From Sinorhizobium sojae CCBAU 05684 (GTDB lineage Bacteria; Pseudomonadota; Alphaproteobacteria; Rhizobiales; Rhizobiaceae): a stretch of 64,000 nt of DNA. Below are positions 35,526 through 44,161 of this stretch, piece after piece. The stretch lies in the NCBI RefSeq assembly GCF_002288525.1, contig NZ_CP023068.1:1426001-1490000 (forward strand). The letters run 5' to 3'. Below the pieces are notes generated by a model. The model made no database searches, had not been told where the DNA came from, and was given only the letters and a program-made list of their open reading frames with translations. The position numbers and the translations under genes are program-made. Positions within the stretch are counted from its first letter, which is position 1; every line of letters starts with the position of its first letter.

Positions 35526-35625
35526 TCGAACCCTCCCTGTCTCCGTCAACTTAGCTGAACGTCGTATCGCTCGTTTTTCCGAGCCAGCGTGTGAATACCA
35601 TCTCGAAACTGCGCCTTGCAATTTC

Positions 35626-35643
35626 AGATACCAAATAGTATCT
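35626..35643. promoter_or_regulatory. cluster operator between frmA and the doxX unit
   Basis: AGATACCAAATAGTATCT. On the minus strand TTGACG lies 16 bp before GATACT (doxX side). On the plus strand TTGCAA lies 17 bp before TATCTG (frmA side). One site could therefore repress both divergent promoters. Confidence 0.8.
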
Positions 35644-35699
35644 GCCAACCCTAACGAACGTCAATGCCGCAATCGGCGCATCTCCAGGGAGGACTCCAC

Positions 35700-36812
35700 A
35701 TGAAATCACGCGCCGCGGTCGCCTGGGCGGCCAACAAACCCCTGTCGATCGAGACCATCGAAATCGGCGGCCCTAGGGCCGGGGAAGTTCTCATCGAGAT
35801 CATGGCAACCGGCGTCTGCCACACGGACGCCTACACGCTCTCCGGCCTGGATTCGGAAGGCAAGTTCCCGGCGATCCTCGGGCACGAGGGCGCCGGAATC
35901 GTCAGGGAGGTAGGTCCTGGCGTCACATCGCTGAGGCCTGGCGACCACGTCATTCCGCTCTATACGCCCGAATGTCGGGAGTGCAAAACCTGCCTGTCGC
36001 AACGCTCCAACCTCTGCACCTCGATCCGGGCTACGCAGGGTCAAGGGCTGATGCCGGACAGGACCACCCGCTTTTCCTGCGACGCTGGCGAGATTTTCCA
36101 CTACATGGGCTGCTCGACCTTCTCGAACTTCACGGTCCTTCCCGAAATTGCCGCCGCCAAGGTTCGCGAGGACGCCCCCTTCGACAAGATCTGCTACATC
36201 AGCTGCGGCGTGACGACCGGCATCGGCGCGGTCATCTACACGGCGAAAGTCTGGCCGGGTGCAAGTGTCGCGGTGTTCGGCCTCGGCGGAATCGGCCTCA
36301 ACGTTATCCAAGGTGCCCGCATGGTCGGCGCCGACCGGATCATCGGCGTCGATCTAAACCCCGCCAAGGCGGAGATGGCGCGCCGCTTCGGCATGACCGA
36401 CTTCGTCAACCCGAACGAGGTCGGGACCGGCAAAGTCGTCGAGGCCATCCAGGACCTGACTGGCGGCGGCGTCGACTTCTCCTTCGATGCAACCGGCAAT
36501 ACCAATGTCATGCGCCAGGCGCTCGAATGCTGCCATCGCGGCTGGGGCGAGTCGATCATCATCGGCGTTGCCGAAGCCGGCAAGGAGATCTCGACGCGTC
36601 CGTTCCAACTGGTCACCGGGCGCGTATGGAAGGGCACGGCCTTCGGCGGCGCCCGTGGCCGCACCGACGTCCCGAAGATCGTCGACTGGTACATGGAGGG
36701 CAAGATCAACATCGACGATCTGATCACCCACACCATGCCACTCGACGAGATCAACACGGCCTTCGATCTGATGCACGAAGGCAAATCGATCCGTTCCGTC
36801 GTCCTCTACTGA
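35700..36812 (+). CDS. frmA: S-(hydroxymethyl)glutathione dehydrogenase (class III ADH)
   Basis: 370 residues from ATG 35700 (AGGGAGG upstream). Catalytic zinc ligands are in '[14 protein letters not shown]' and 'GHEGAGIV'; the structural zinc has four Cys in '[17 protein letters not shown]'. The Rossmann turn is '[15 protein letters not shown]'. '[17 protein letters not shown]' and '[15 protein letters not shown]' are specific to the glutathione-dependent formaldehyde dehydrogenase class. It oxidises the adduct of formaldehyde and glutathione. Placed under the cluster operator, it fits removal of formaldehyde released by P450 O-demethylation. Confidence 0.95.
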   Translation: MKSRAAVAWAANKPLSIETIEIGGPRAGEVLIEIMATGVCHTDAYTLSGLDSEGKFPAILGHEGAGIVREVGPGVTSLRPGDHVIPLYTPECRECKTCLSQRSNLCTSIRATQGQGLMPDRTTRFSCDAGEIFHYMGCSTFSNFTVLPEIAAAKVREDAPFDKICYISCGVTTGIGAVIYTAKVWPGASVAVFGLGGIGLNVIQGARMVGADRIIGVDLNPAKAEMARRFGMTDFVNPNEVGTGKVVEAIQDLTGGGVDFSFDATGNTNVMRQALECCHRGWGESIIIGVAEAGKEISTRPFQLVTGRVWKGTAFGGARGRTDVPKIVDWYMEGKINIDDLITHTMPLDEINTAFDLMHEGKSIRSVVLY

Positions 36813-36834
36813 ATGAGACAGCAAAGGAAAAATC

Positions 36835-37146
36835 GTGGCTTCTTCAGGCTACACCTACGAAGTATCCCTGAGGCTGGTTGGCGGGGGCGACGGCAGCGTT
36901 CCCGAGGAGCCTGCCATACTGACCTTCGAACATGTCAACCATGACGACATCATCGACATAGTGGAGCGCATGCGCCGCACCACCGGCCTCGCTCCGGATG
37001 ACGCAGCAGCCGCCGCCGTCGGACTGAAGCTGCTCGGGGAAGTGATGCTGCAAGAAAAGGGAAATGCGCTGTTCAACCCGCTTCGTGCCGGCTTCCGTGA
37101 GTTCATCACATTCCTAAAGAGCCGAGCTGCGATCGAGCGACATTGA
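36835..37146 (+). CDS. DUF3861-type protein
   Basis: 103 residues with a GTG start at 36835 after AAAGGAAAA, 22 bp behind frmA. The sequence has 'YTYEVSLRLVGGGDG', 'TFEHVNHDDIIDIVERMR' and 'LFNPLRAGFREFITFLK', which I associate with DUF3861. No catalytic motif is seen. Likely co-transcribed with frmA; role unknown. Confidence 0.75.
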   Translation: MASSGYTYEVSLRLVGGGDGSVPEEPAILTFEHVNHDDIIDIVERMRRTTGLAPDDAAAAAVGLKLLGEVMLQEKGNALFNPLRAGFREFITFLKSRAAIERH

Positions 37147-37498
37147 TTTTGCTGGACCGATCTGCCGTGTACTCGCAGCGGAGACAACTTGCGACTTTGA
37201 GGCTCAGAAACCGTAACATCTTAGTGCAGCGCAAAGCGGTGGCTCGGCGAGAAGCGCCCCTATCCGCTCGCGCTGAATACCAAATTTGCCACCTGAGACG
37301 ATCGCTCAATGACCGATCGAACGCCACCCTCGGGAGTCAACCGACCTACTATACGCGCTGGTCTTGATGCGATACGGACCGACGCTCCTATAGCTCTGGC
37401 TCATAGCCAGTCATCTGCATCAAAGCCGCAGGTGAATAAGGCGTAGATTATCGCACCATATGGTGCTATTTTTGATGCTAAAAATTAGGAGTTCGATC
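37147..37498. other. intergenic region with vapBC operator candidate
   Basis: About 350 bases without a supported gene. The only clear element is the palindrome at 37453-37466 near the right end. Confidence 0.6.
37453..37466. promoter_or_regulatory. candidate VapBC operator
   Basis: GCACCATATGGTGC, a perfect 14-bp palindrome 33 bp before the vapB start. VapB-type proteins usually bind such sites for autorepression. Confidence 0.65.
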
Positions 37499-37699
37499 AT
37501 GCGATCTACCATTAATCTCGATGACAATCTGGTGGAAAGGGCAAGATCTCTTACTGGCACGAAGGAAACAGCCGCGCTTGTCCGCCAAGCATTAGAGACA
37601 CTCGTGCGGATTGAGTCCGGAAAGCGCCTAATTGCGCTCGGGGGAACCATGCCGGACGCAGAAGCAGCGCCTCGCCGCCGGAGCGAAGTGGTCGAGTGA
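37499..37699 (+). CDS. vapB: type II antitoxin VapB
   Basis: 66 residues from ATG 37499 (TAGGAG upstream). 'MRSTINLDDNLVERARSLTG' followed by 'TKETAALVRQALETLVRIES' is the VapB ribbon-helix-helix pattern of the family often labelled DUF2191/VapB. The C-terminal 'GGTMPDAEAAPRRR' would occupy the toxin active site. It overlaps vapC by 4 bp. Confidence 0.92.
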   Translation: MRSTINLDDNLVERARSLTGTKETAALVRQALETLVRIESGKRLIALGGTMPDAEAAPRRRSEVVE

Positions 37700-38073
37700 T
37701 ACTGGTAGACACCTCAATCTGGATAGATCATTTCCGCCACGGAGACGTCGAGCTACGCAAGATTATTGAAGATGATCGCCTACTCTGCCACCCTGTCGTC
37801 ATCGGCGAATTGGCGCTTGGCAGTCTTCGCGACCGTGGCGCTGTGCTGGCTTTCCTAGTAGCCCAGCGGGAAGCATTTGTAGCTACGCATGACGAGGTCA
37901 TGACGATGATTGATCGACATTTGATCTTCAGCATGGGGATTGGCTATACGGATGCGCACTTGCTGGCTTCGACGCTACTCGACCGGCGATCGACCTTATG
38001 GACCAGAGACAAGCGCCTTGCGGCAGCTGCTCAAAAGGCAGGCGTTTCACTGCATGCACCCATGAACGTGTGA
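37696..38073 (+). CDS. vapC: type II toxin VapC, PIN-domain ribonuclease
   Basis: 125 residues, GTG start at 37696 within the vapB stop (GTGA). The PIN acidic residues are present: Asp5 in 'LVDTSIWIDHF', Glu in 'VIGELALG', Asp in 'GIGYTDAHLLAS' and Asp in 'LWTRDKRL'. It is a second, unrelated toxin-antitoxin pair in the window besides 10871-11547, which fits a plasmid. Confidence 0.93.
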   Translation: MILVDTSIWIDHFRHGDVELRKIIEDDRLLCHPVVIGELALGSLRDRGAVLAFLVAQREAFVATHDEVMTMIDRHLIFSMGIGYTDAHLLASTLLDRRSTLWTRDKRLAAAAQKAGVSLHAPMNV

Positions 38074-38120
38074 ACCGCGCCGGCATTACGTTTTCTCCGG
38101 CGCGTGAACCGGGAACACTG

Positions 38121-38345
38121 ATGGCCATCGAGGTCCATGATCGACCAGCTTATGGGCACCAGAAAGATGCTCGACAACCTGCAACCAATTTCATCGCTGA
38201 GCTGATCAAGGCTGCAAACGAGCCTAACAAGCTGACGACCAACAAGATCAGCCGACTTCTTGACCGGTCAATTGACACGATCCGCGCCATGCGCGAGCAG
38301 CGTGGGGGCAGAACACCGGTTACAGATCGCAGGGAGAACTCCATA
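38121..38345 (+). pseudogene. small open frame fused into the Ku fragment region
   Basis: ATG 38121 opens 'MAIEVHDRPAYGHQKDARQ', followed by a helical stretch 'NKISRLLDRSIDTIRAMREQ'. The frame continues to 38441, but from about 38340 it overlaps the Ku fragment in another frame, so the original 3' end is lost. Family not recognised. Confidence 0.4.
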
Positions 38346-38674
38346 TTGTGTGGACACTCCGGTACGGTGATGAGGTTCGCAAGGAGGAAGCCTATTTCGA
38401 GGACATTGACGAGAAGGCCGACCCGGAGATGCTGCCGCTGATCGTCAAGCTCATCGAGCAACAGCGGAAACCGTGGACGCCCGACATGGTCCGCGACCCT
38501 GTCCAGGAAAAACTGCTCGAGATCATCGAGAAGAAGCGGAAGGCTACGAAGCCCGTCAAGGCCGCCAAGCCCAAAGGCGGTGCAGAACCGGCCGAGAGAG
38601 GAAATATCATCGACCTGATGTCGGCTCTCAAGCAAAGCCTCGAGGGCAAGAAGCCGGGCCGCAAGGCCTCTTAG
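38340..38674 (+). pseudogene. ku: Ku (NHEJ) C-terminal fragment
   Basis: About 110 codons match the C-terminus of bacterial Ku: 'TLRYGDEVRKEEAYFEDI' at the core-domain end, 'KLIEQQRKPWTPDMVRDPVQ', 'EKLLEIIEKKRKATKP', 'NIIDLMSALKQSLEGKK' and a basic tail. The first 150 or so residues forming the DNA ring are missing, so it cannot bind ends. A LigD fragment remains at 15.9 kb. Confidence 0.85.
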
Positions 38675-38685
38675 CCGCAACAGTG

Positions 38686-38910
38686 ATGGGAATGTCATTA
38701 ATGCGCAACGGCAGAGCCCGCTTGGCTCTGGCTCTGCCCCTTCATCAAGAGCAACTTCGCTCGGTAAAAAGCCGCGAGCTAGACCGGCTTTTCGAGTCGT
38801 ATGCGGTTGCGGCGATGAAGATCGAGGATCTGCGCAAAGATCCCGCCCGAGAAGCCTTTATTCCTTGGTACGAGAGTTTGTGCCTCGACATTGCAAGCGC
38901 AAGCTGTTGA
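38686..38910 (+). CDS. small hypothetical protein (74 aa)
   Basis: ATG 38686. The C-terminal part 'LFESYAVAAMKIEDLRKDPA' followed by 'PWYESLCLDIAS' resembles small conserved rhizobial proteins of unknown function; the N-terminus is less typical. No motif for function. It may have lost part of its 3' end, since it stops soon after a conserved-looking 'CLDIA'. Confidence 0.5.
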   Translation: MGMSLMRNGRARLALALPLHQEQLRSVKSRELDRLFESYAVAAMKIEDLRKDPAREAFIPWYESLCLDIASASC

Positions 38911-39057
38911 GCTGCTGGAAAGAGAAAAGCAGCATTAAGCGCCGCATTGACTCCAGCGACGATGAGAACATAATAAGAACATTCATCGGCGGTGCGGCCG
39001 CCAATCTGAGAATCTGTGGGGCAAAGGACTTCGTGCGAACGCGGAGAAGGAGACGTC

Positions 39058-39288
39058 ATGTCTGCTGAGAAGCAAACGTCCGAGATCGAGGAATTCGACA
39101 CATGGATGGATGAGGTTGCGTCAGCACTTGCCTGGCACGGCGGTGACGCGGAAGCGACAATCCGGACACTCCTCGCCGACTGCAAGCATCTGCGCGAGCA
39201 ATTGGCGCTGGCTCAGATCGCGATGAGCGTCGGCTTCACCAGACGCTGGGCACCCTGCCAAGAGCGCCAAGATGAGGTGACGAGATGA
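39058..39288 (+). CDS. small hypothetical protein (76 aa)
   Basis: ATG 39058 with GAAGGAG upstream. Acidic N-terminus ('EIEEFDTWMDEVASALAWHG'), then a helix 'TIRTLLADCKHLREQLALAQ'. It overlaps the next gene by 4 bp (ATGA), so this and the next two small frames form a coupled set like those seen on rhizobial plasmids and prophages. Confidence 0.6.
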   Translation: MSAEKQTSEIEEFDTWMDEVASALAWHGGDAEATIRTLLADCKHLREQLALAQIAMSVGFTRRWAPCQERQDEVTR

Positions 39289-39452
39289 GCGACGAGCAAG
39301 GCGCGGCCAGGCACGACACGGCACTCTACGTGCACTATTGCGAGCATACCGGCTGTAAGAAATGGGGCGCCTTCGGATTTGCGGTCGGTAAGGCGAATCC
39401 GAATTGGTTCTGCTTTGAGCACCGGCCGGAATGGAAGCCGCGCAATGCCTAG
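39285..39452 (+). CDS. small His/Cys-rich protein (55 aa)
   Basis: ATG 39285 inside the previous stop. 'YVHYCEHTGCKKWGAFGF' and 'NWFCFEH' place three Cys and three His in a zinc-finger-like spacing. It overlaps the next start at 39445. Too short for most gene finders; the coupling supports it. Confidence 0.6.
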   Translation: MSDEQGAARHDTALYVHYCEHTGCKKWGAFGFAVGKANPNWFCFEHRPEWKPRNA

Positions 39453-39705
39453 AGCTGGTGCCTGGTGGCTATCTGAGCTTGCTGGACGGAAGATCCGGGT
39501 TGAATGCGAGTGCGGTGTGAAGAAGAGATACGACGCCGCACAGATTCTCAAGCGCCTCGGTGACCGCAGCATGCCCGCGTTGTTGACGGAGTTGGCAATC
39601 GCTAACGGCTGCGACAGGACCGCGAACCGCTTCTATGACCGCTGTCGGCTCACCTATCGGCAGAGGCGAAGGAAAGTTGAGCGTGCGCCACTCCGAGTGC
39701 GATAA
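39445..39705 (+). CDS. small Cys-containing hypothetical protein (86 aa)
   Basis: ATG 39445 inside the previous gene's end. 'IRVECECGVKKRYDAAQILK' looks like half of a zinc ribbon, 'MPALLTELAIANGCDR' and 'YDRCRLTY' follow. Similar small proteins are common in rhizobial accessory DNA. Third of three overlapping frames. Confidence 0.6.
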   Translation: MPRAGAWWLSELAGRKIRVECECGVKKRYDAAQILKRLGDRSMPALLTELAIANGCDRTANRFYDRCRLTYRQRRRKVERAPLRVR

Positions 39706-40138
39706 GCGTAGTGGCCGTTAGCTTCTTCAATGCGAGTCTCCGTACAACGTCGGTAAACGCCATTCATCGACGGACCTTCCCGAGCTTTACAACGTTGCCG
39801 TCCTTGTTGCCGCATTTCGTGCAGCGTAGGTGCCGCGCCAGCGAGAGTATCGACCGTTTTGCCCCGAATCTCGTTTCCAGTTACCGTGCCTGGCGCGCGC
39901 CGAGCGTGCGAAGCGGGAGCCGTCTTGTTGAAGCGGCCACTGAACGAGGACCAAATGCTATAGCGCCATGCGAAAAGAACCGGTGCAAGCGCGCGCCGAT
40001 CAATTCGACTTTCGCGGCCGCATCTGCGGCAACTGCAGAACAGATCGAACCATTCCGGTAGGTTCGCGAAGGTGATCTCGTCAGGAGAGCCGGCTGGCGC
40101 CGCATCGTCAGCCGGTTCAATCGGGAGAGCTTGTTTTC
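39706..40138. other. intergenic region with a zinc-ribbon remnant
   Basis: About 430 bases. On the minus strand near 39775-39875 a stop-bounded stretch reads 'LARHLRCTKCGNKDGNVVKL', a zinc-ribbon tail without a start. Nothing else was recognised before the istA fragment. Confidence 0.45.
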
Positions 40139-40498
40139 CTGATTAGGAAGAGTGCCCGCAAACCCGGCGCTCTGCGCAACGGTGCGCCGTTCCGGGAATG
40201 GGTTCTGCCCGCGGCGATGGAGAAGGTGCGGCGCAAGCTGAAGAACGCCCCGGACGGCGATCGGCAGATGGTCGCGATCCTCGGATGCGTCGCGACCGAT
40301 GGATTGCCGGCCGTCGAAGCGGCCTGCCAGGAAGCCCTCGATCACGGCGCCTTCTCGGCCGCCGTCATCATCAACATCCTCGCCCGCGCCCGCGATCCCG
40401 CGCCGGCCGAGCGCCTTTCCATTCCCGACGCGCTTCGGCTGACCCATGAGCCGGTGGCCGATTGCGCCCGTTACGACAGCCTCAGGAGGGCAAGCTGA
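40139..40498 (+). pseudogene. istA: IS21 IstA transposase, C-terminal fragment
   Basis: The reading frame enters at about 40139 without a start. It runs 'EWVLPAAMEKVRRKLKNAPD', 'GDRQMVAILGCVATDGLPAV', 'DALRLTHEPVADCARYDSLR', the conserved IstA C-terminus. About 400 N-terminal residues with the DDE site are missing. It overlaps the istB start, the normal IS21 arrangement. Confidence 0.85.
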
Positions 40499-41092
40499 TG
40501 GAACGCACGCAGGTTCTCGAACTCATGAGCACGCTGAAGCTCTTCGGCATGCGCAGCGCCTATGACGAGATCATGGGGAACGCCATCAAGCGGCAGCACG
40601 AGCCGCCGCGTATCGTCGGCGACCTGTTGCAGTCGGAGATCGCCGAGAAGCAGGCGCGCTCCATCCGCTACCAGCTCACAGTCGCCAAGCTGCCGCTCGC
40701 CAAGGACATCGACGACTTCGACTTCGACGGAACGCCCATCAACGAGGGGCTGATCCGCGAACTCGCCACCGGTAACTTCCTGGCCGAACAGCACAACATC
40801 GTCCTCGTAGGCGGAACGGGAACCGGCAAGAGCCATCTGGCCATCGCCATCGCGCGTGCCCTCATCCGTAACGGCTCGCGCGGTCGCTTCTTCAATGTCG
40901 TCGATCTCGTCAACCAGCTCGAGACCGAAGCCCGCTCCGGCAAGCAGGGGCGGCTCGCCGATTATCTGAATCGCCTCGACTTCATCATCCTCGACGAGCT
41001 CGGCTATCTGCCCTTCGCTCAGGCCGGCGGCCAACTCCTGTTCCATCTGATCAGCAGGCTCTACGAGCGCACCTCCATCATCGTAACGACTA
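40498..41092 (+). pseudogene. istB: IS21 IstB helper ATPase, truncated
   Basis: ATG 40498 with AGGAGGG upstream. Normal IstB for about 198 residues: Walker A 'GGTGTGKSHLAIA', Walker B 'DFIILDELGYLPF', and 'LISRLYERTSIIVTT'. After 'IVTT' (41092) the sequence changes: the next IstB block ('AFGEWPSVFGDAK') is present but inverted on the minus strand at 41093-41140. The gene is therefore broken by rearrangement. Confidence 0.88.
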
Positions 41093-41955
41093 TCATCTTG
41101 GCGTCGCCGAAGACGCTCGGCCATTCTCCGAAGGCGAGATTAGACGGACCGGCCGCCGACGCTCCAGGTCACACACGATCGTGCCGTAGCGATGATTGCG
41201 CCGCCAGGCCCAGTCGTCGATGCCAATCACCGAGGGCGGGGTCGATGGCGGTAGTCCTTGCCTGCGGATGACGCGGAGCAAGGTATCGTTGCTTGCTGCC
41301 GGACCGTGAGCCGGCGACGGCAGAGGCTTGGCTGCGGCAGAATGCCCAAATCCAAATCATTGCCCGCGATCGTGGCGGCGCTTACGGGCTGGCGGCCGCA
41401 AGGGCATTGCCCGATGCAGTGCAGGTCGCTGATCGATGGCATTTGATGGAGAATGCCAGCCGTGCGTTCCTGGACGCCGTCCGCAAATCGATGCGGCAAA
41501 TCCGCAAGACACTCGGAGCAACGCGCGTCAATCCCAAGCTGCTGACGGCGGCCAAACGCCTTCAATACGAAGGCTATCTCAGGCGCGAACAGACCAACGC
41601 GGTCATCATTGCGCTGACAAAGGAGGGTGCCACGATCAAGGAAATCGTGCGCCGTACCGGTCATAGCCGCGGCTTGGTCCGCCAGGTGCTCAGAGGTCAA
41701 CGAAACGATGTTTTTCGGTCCAGAGAAAGCTCGTTGGAGCCCTATCTCGAATGGCTCGACGCGCAATGGGCTGCCGGCAAGCGGAACGGCACTGAGCTAT
41801 GGCGGCGTTTGAGAACACAGGGCTTTCGTGGTTCGCGCCGGCTCGTGAGTGAATGGGCCACACGGCGGAAGCGGGCCGACACCGGGCGGCGTCGGCCGCC
41901 GCCGTCATGGCCAACACGGGTCTTCCACGAAGGCTGGCGCGGGGCAGGCCATTGA
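41093..41955. mobile_element. scrambled IS21/ISL3 junction with broken ISL3 transposase
   Basis: From left to right: 41093-41140 is an inverted piece of istB. 41143-41288 is, on the minus strand, an ISL3 transposase segment ('NDTLLRVIRRQG', 'VIGIDDWAWRRNHRYGTIV', 'DLERRRPVRL'). 41294-41955 is the direct continuation of that transposase on the plus strand ('LPDREPATAEAWL', 'IIARDRGGAYGLAAARALPD', 'VADRWHLMENASRAFLDAVR'). The DDE gene is thus split head to head at the codon after 'RPVRL'. This ISL3 type differs from the copies at 0.5, 51 and 61.7 kb. Confidence 0.85.
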
Positions 41956-42359
41956 CGGCAAGGCGCCGTCCGGCAGAAGCGTAAGAAACCGGAGGGGCCG
42001 CAACGCACAGGAGCCTGGGACCGGCCTCGTCCTGCATCGCGGGCGGCATCCCGGATGTGGGCTCGGAGGAGGAAGAGCGGCGCAAGCGCGGCCCAAAGCA
42101 GCGGCGCCGCTCCCGTATGGCGGCGTGGTTGGAATGCCCCCGTTGCAAAGAGGGTTGCGAAACGGCAGCCGCCCACTCCCGTTTACCACAGGCTAGCGCG
42201 ACAATGTTTCGCCGCGCCGCTTGTCGGCTTCTTCGGCTAACGCTTGCGAAGGACGACGGACGGACACGTCACCGTCGCATCAACGTCTTGAATCGATCAG
42301 CGCTGATCGATTCAAAAATGTCGTTGGACGCCTGAACCTTGTCCGGCCAGTTTGGAGCC
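41956..42359. other. region after the ISL3 remnant, nothing recognised
   Basis: About 400 GC-rich bases. Short open frames exist on both strands, but none has a recognisable motif; probably decayed IS sequence. Confidence 0.5.
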
Positions 42360-42611
42360 ATGACCCAGCATTGGTTCCGCCTGTATGTTCAGCGCATCGA
42401 TCAGACCAGAAACATGGCACGCTTTTACGAGATATCGCTCGAGCCGGATCTCTTCGGCGGCTCGGCTCTCATCCGTCGCTGGGGTCGCATCGGTACTCGC
42501 GGCCAGGAGCGCGTCCATCTGTTTGAGGATGACCGTCAAGCGATAAGCCGCTTCCTTTCCTTGCTTCGCCAGAAGCGAGCGCGCGGTTACAGGCCTCAAC
42601 CGCACTTTTGA
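42360..42611 (+). CDS. WGR-domain protein
   Basis: 83 residues from ATG 42360. 'FYEISLEPDLFGGSALIRRW' and 'GRIGTRGQERVHLFED' form the Trp-Gly-Arg domain found in PARPs and in MolR-type bacterial regulators, which can bind nucleic acid. It is complete as a stand-alone WGR protein; many rhizobial plasmids carry such genes. No partner is evident. Confidence 0.88.
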   Translation: MTQHWFRLYVQRIDQTRNMARFYEISLEPDLFGGSALIRRWGRIGTRGQERVHLFEDDRQAISRFLSLLRQKRARGYRPQPHF

Positions 42612-42836
42612 TCGCTGACGTTCGATGCTCACTTCCACGAGCCTAAAGGATGACAGTGAACTTGGGCATTTCCGAATGGCCTTCACTGCAGGAAACTGGA
42701 GAAACTCTATTGCCCAGTTCCGCAACGACGTCAGAAAGAATGAACAATCAGGTGACATCGACGTAGCGCAGCCCCGCGGCTATCCGTGGAACTCGGGCCT
42801 CAGCGGTTTTTTCCCGACGCCAGTGGTGCCAGCTCG

Positions 42837-43448
42837 CTATGCGGCATCAAATCGTTCAAGCATCTTCTTGAGCCAAAGGTTCTGTGCACGAAGCTGTTCA
42901 GCCAGCAACCTCTTCAGGCGCTTGTTGTCTGCATCCAGGGCGGCAAGCTCGTCGAGGAAGATGGGATTGTCTACAGTCCCGCTCTGCGCCTTTCGATCCT
43001 CGTGCCGAGCCTTCGAGTCGTACGCGATCGCCTGGGCGGCGGCACGCTTGGCGCGCTTTCTAGGAGTGCCGGTAGATGTCGTTCGAGGCTGCGATGCTGG
43101 TTGGCTCTCCTGTACTTGCCCAACCGCTTCGGCCGGATGATCGGCCTCATGGTGCTTCGGGATTTCGACCTCTGCGCCGTTGGTAAATGCTGTCGCTGCT
43201 CGCGCAACGTCGACATCGTCGGCGCGATCGTAGACAGACTCTGCATTGATCGGATCAGCCGGCTTGGTTTCACCCGGGTCGGGCGTTCCAGGTGCTTCAT
43301 TTGAATTGAACAGATGCAGCGCCGTATCTTCCACTTCGCGGGCCAAAGCCTTGAGATCTGTGTCCCCCCAGATTGAGTTCGTCTGGGCTTTTGGCAGTCG
43401 TCGTCCCGACTTGAATTCGACAACGAATCTCCGTTGTGGCGTCTTCAT
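42837..43448 (-). CDS. SyrB-like regulator relative
   Basis: 203 residues. The N-terminus 'PQRRFVVEFKSGRRLPKAQT' and 'SIWGDTDLKALAREVE' is a conserved rhizobial module. A low-complexity acidic/Ala-rich middle and a Lys/Arg patch ('PRKRAKRAAAQA') follow. The C-terminal coiled coil ('ALDADNKRLKRLLAEQLRAQ', ending 'LKKMLERFDAA') resembles the tails of the two neighbouring proteins and SyrB. DNA-binding regulator role is inferred from that similarity. Confidence 0.7.
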   Translation of the reverse strand: MKTPQRRFVVEFKSGRRLPKAQTNSIWGDTDLKALAREVEDTALHLFNSNEAPGTPDPGETKPADPINAESVYDRADDVDVARAATAFTNGAEVEIPKHHEADHPAEAVGQVQESQPASQPRTTSTGTPRKRAKRAAAQAIAYDSKARHEDRKAQSGTVDNPIFLDELAALDADNKRLKRLLAEQLRAQNLWLKKMLERFDAA

Positions 43449-43705
43449 CTACTTTCGATCCCAAAGCGTGAAAAATTCAACGCCGATTTGGCGCCGCTGC
43501 ATTCCTGCTGGCGCACCAATACAGCCCCTCCTCGCGCGCTTCAACTCCTCGCCAACCTCGGGAGCTGGCGCGACTTTCAACCGGCAAGAGCGGGGACACA
43601 GCAATGCTGCGTTTGCCGCGACAATGCCAATGGGGAGCAAATATAAGCTTCGGCGTAACACGGAGGACGCCGATGAAACTGTCCCCCGCGCATTCCCGGA
43701 CCTGG

Positions 43706-44161
43706 TTAGTCGAGACCGAGCCTCTTGCGCAATTCGGCATTTTCCGCTCGCAGCTTCTCCGCCAGCAGCTTGCGGAGCCTCTGGTTTTCCTCTTCGAGCT
43801 TTACAAGATCTGCCAACTCATCGCCGGCCGGTAGGGGTTTGGTGCTCTTCGTATCCTTTTGCTCGACAGGTTTCGCAGCACCTTTCCAATGGTAGTAGGT
43901 TTGCTCTGATATGCCGGCGCTCTTGATAGCATCCTTGAGAGTGTTGCCTCCGGTGACTTGCGTCGCAATCAGCTTGAGCTTCTCGCTTTTCTGTTGCTCG
44001 GTATAGCCCCTGCGTTTAGCGGCCGGCGTCTTTGATTGAACTGGTTCGGAAGCCGCCTTCTGAGGCCGTGGCGACCTCCGCTTCTTAGCCGTTGGTGCTT
44101 TCACTTCTGCGTCCGTCGCTACAGCTGCAGCAATTGGTCCCGCATTACTCTCGTCAGCCAT
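43706..44161 (-). CDS. syrB: transcriptional regulator SyrB
   Basis: 151 residues from ATG 44161 (a TTG two codons earlier is possible). It has the layout of Sinorhizobium SyrB: a Lys/Pro-rich N-terminus ('KAPTAKKRRSPRPQKAA'), a helix-turn-helix of transposase-OrfA kind ('GNTLKDAIKSAGISEQTYYH'), and a C-terminal coiled coil ('LEEENQRLRKLLAEKLRAEN', 'ELRKRLGLD'). In S. meliloti SyrB represses syrA, a gene affecting exopolysaccharide. The helix-turn-helix plus coiled coil suggests descent from an IS3 OrfA. It lies between two relatives on the same strand. Confidence 0.85.
   Translation of the reverse strand: MADESNAGPIAAAVATDAEVKAPTAKKRRSPRPQKAASEPVQSKTPAAKRRGYTEQQKSEKLKLIATQVTGGNTLKDAIKSAGISEQTYYHWKGAAKPVEQKDTKSTKPLPAGDELADLVKLEEENQRLRKLLAEKLRAENAELRKRLGLD

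Noticed and set aside
35706-36311. A 201-codon minus-strand frame opposite frmA
   Set aside because: Antisense to the zinc-binding region of FrmA with no independent support.
36354-36824. Minus-strand open frames over frmA
   Set aside because: Codon-bias shadows of a strongly supported gene.
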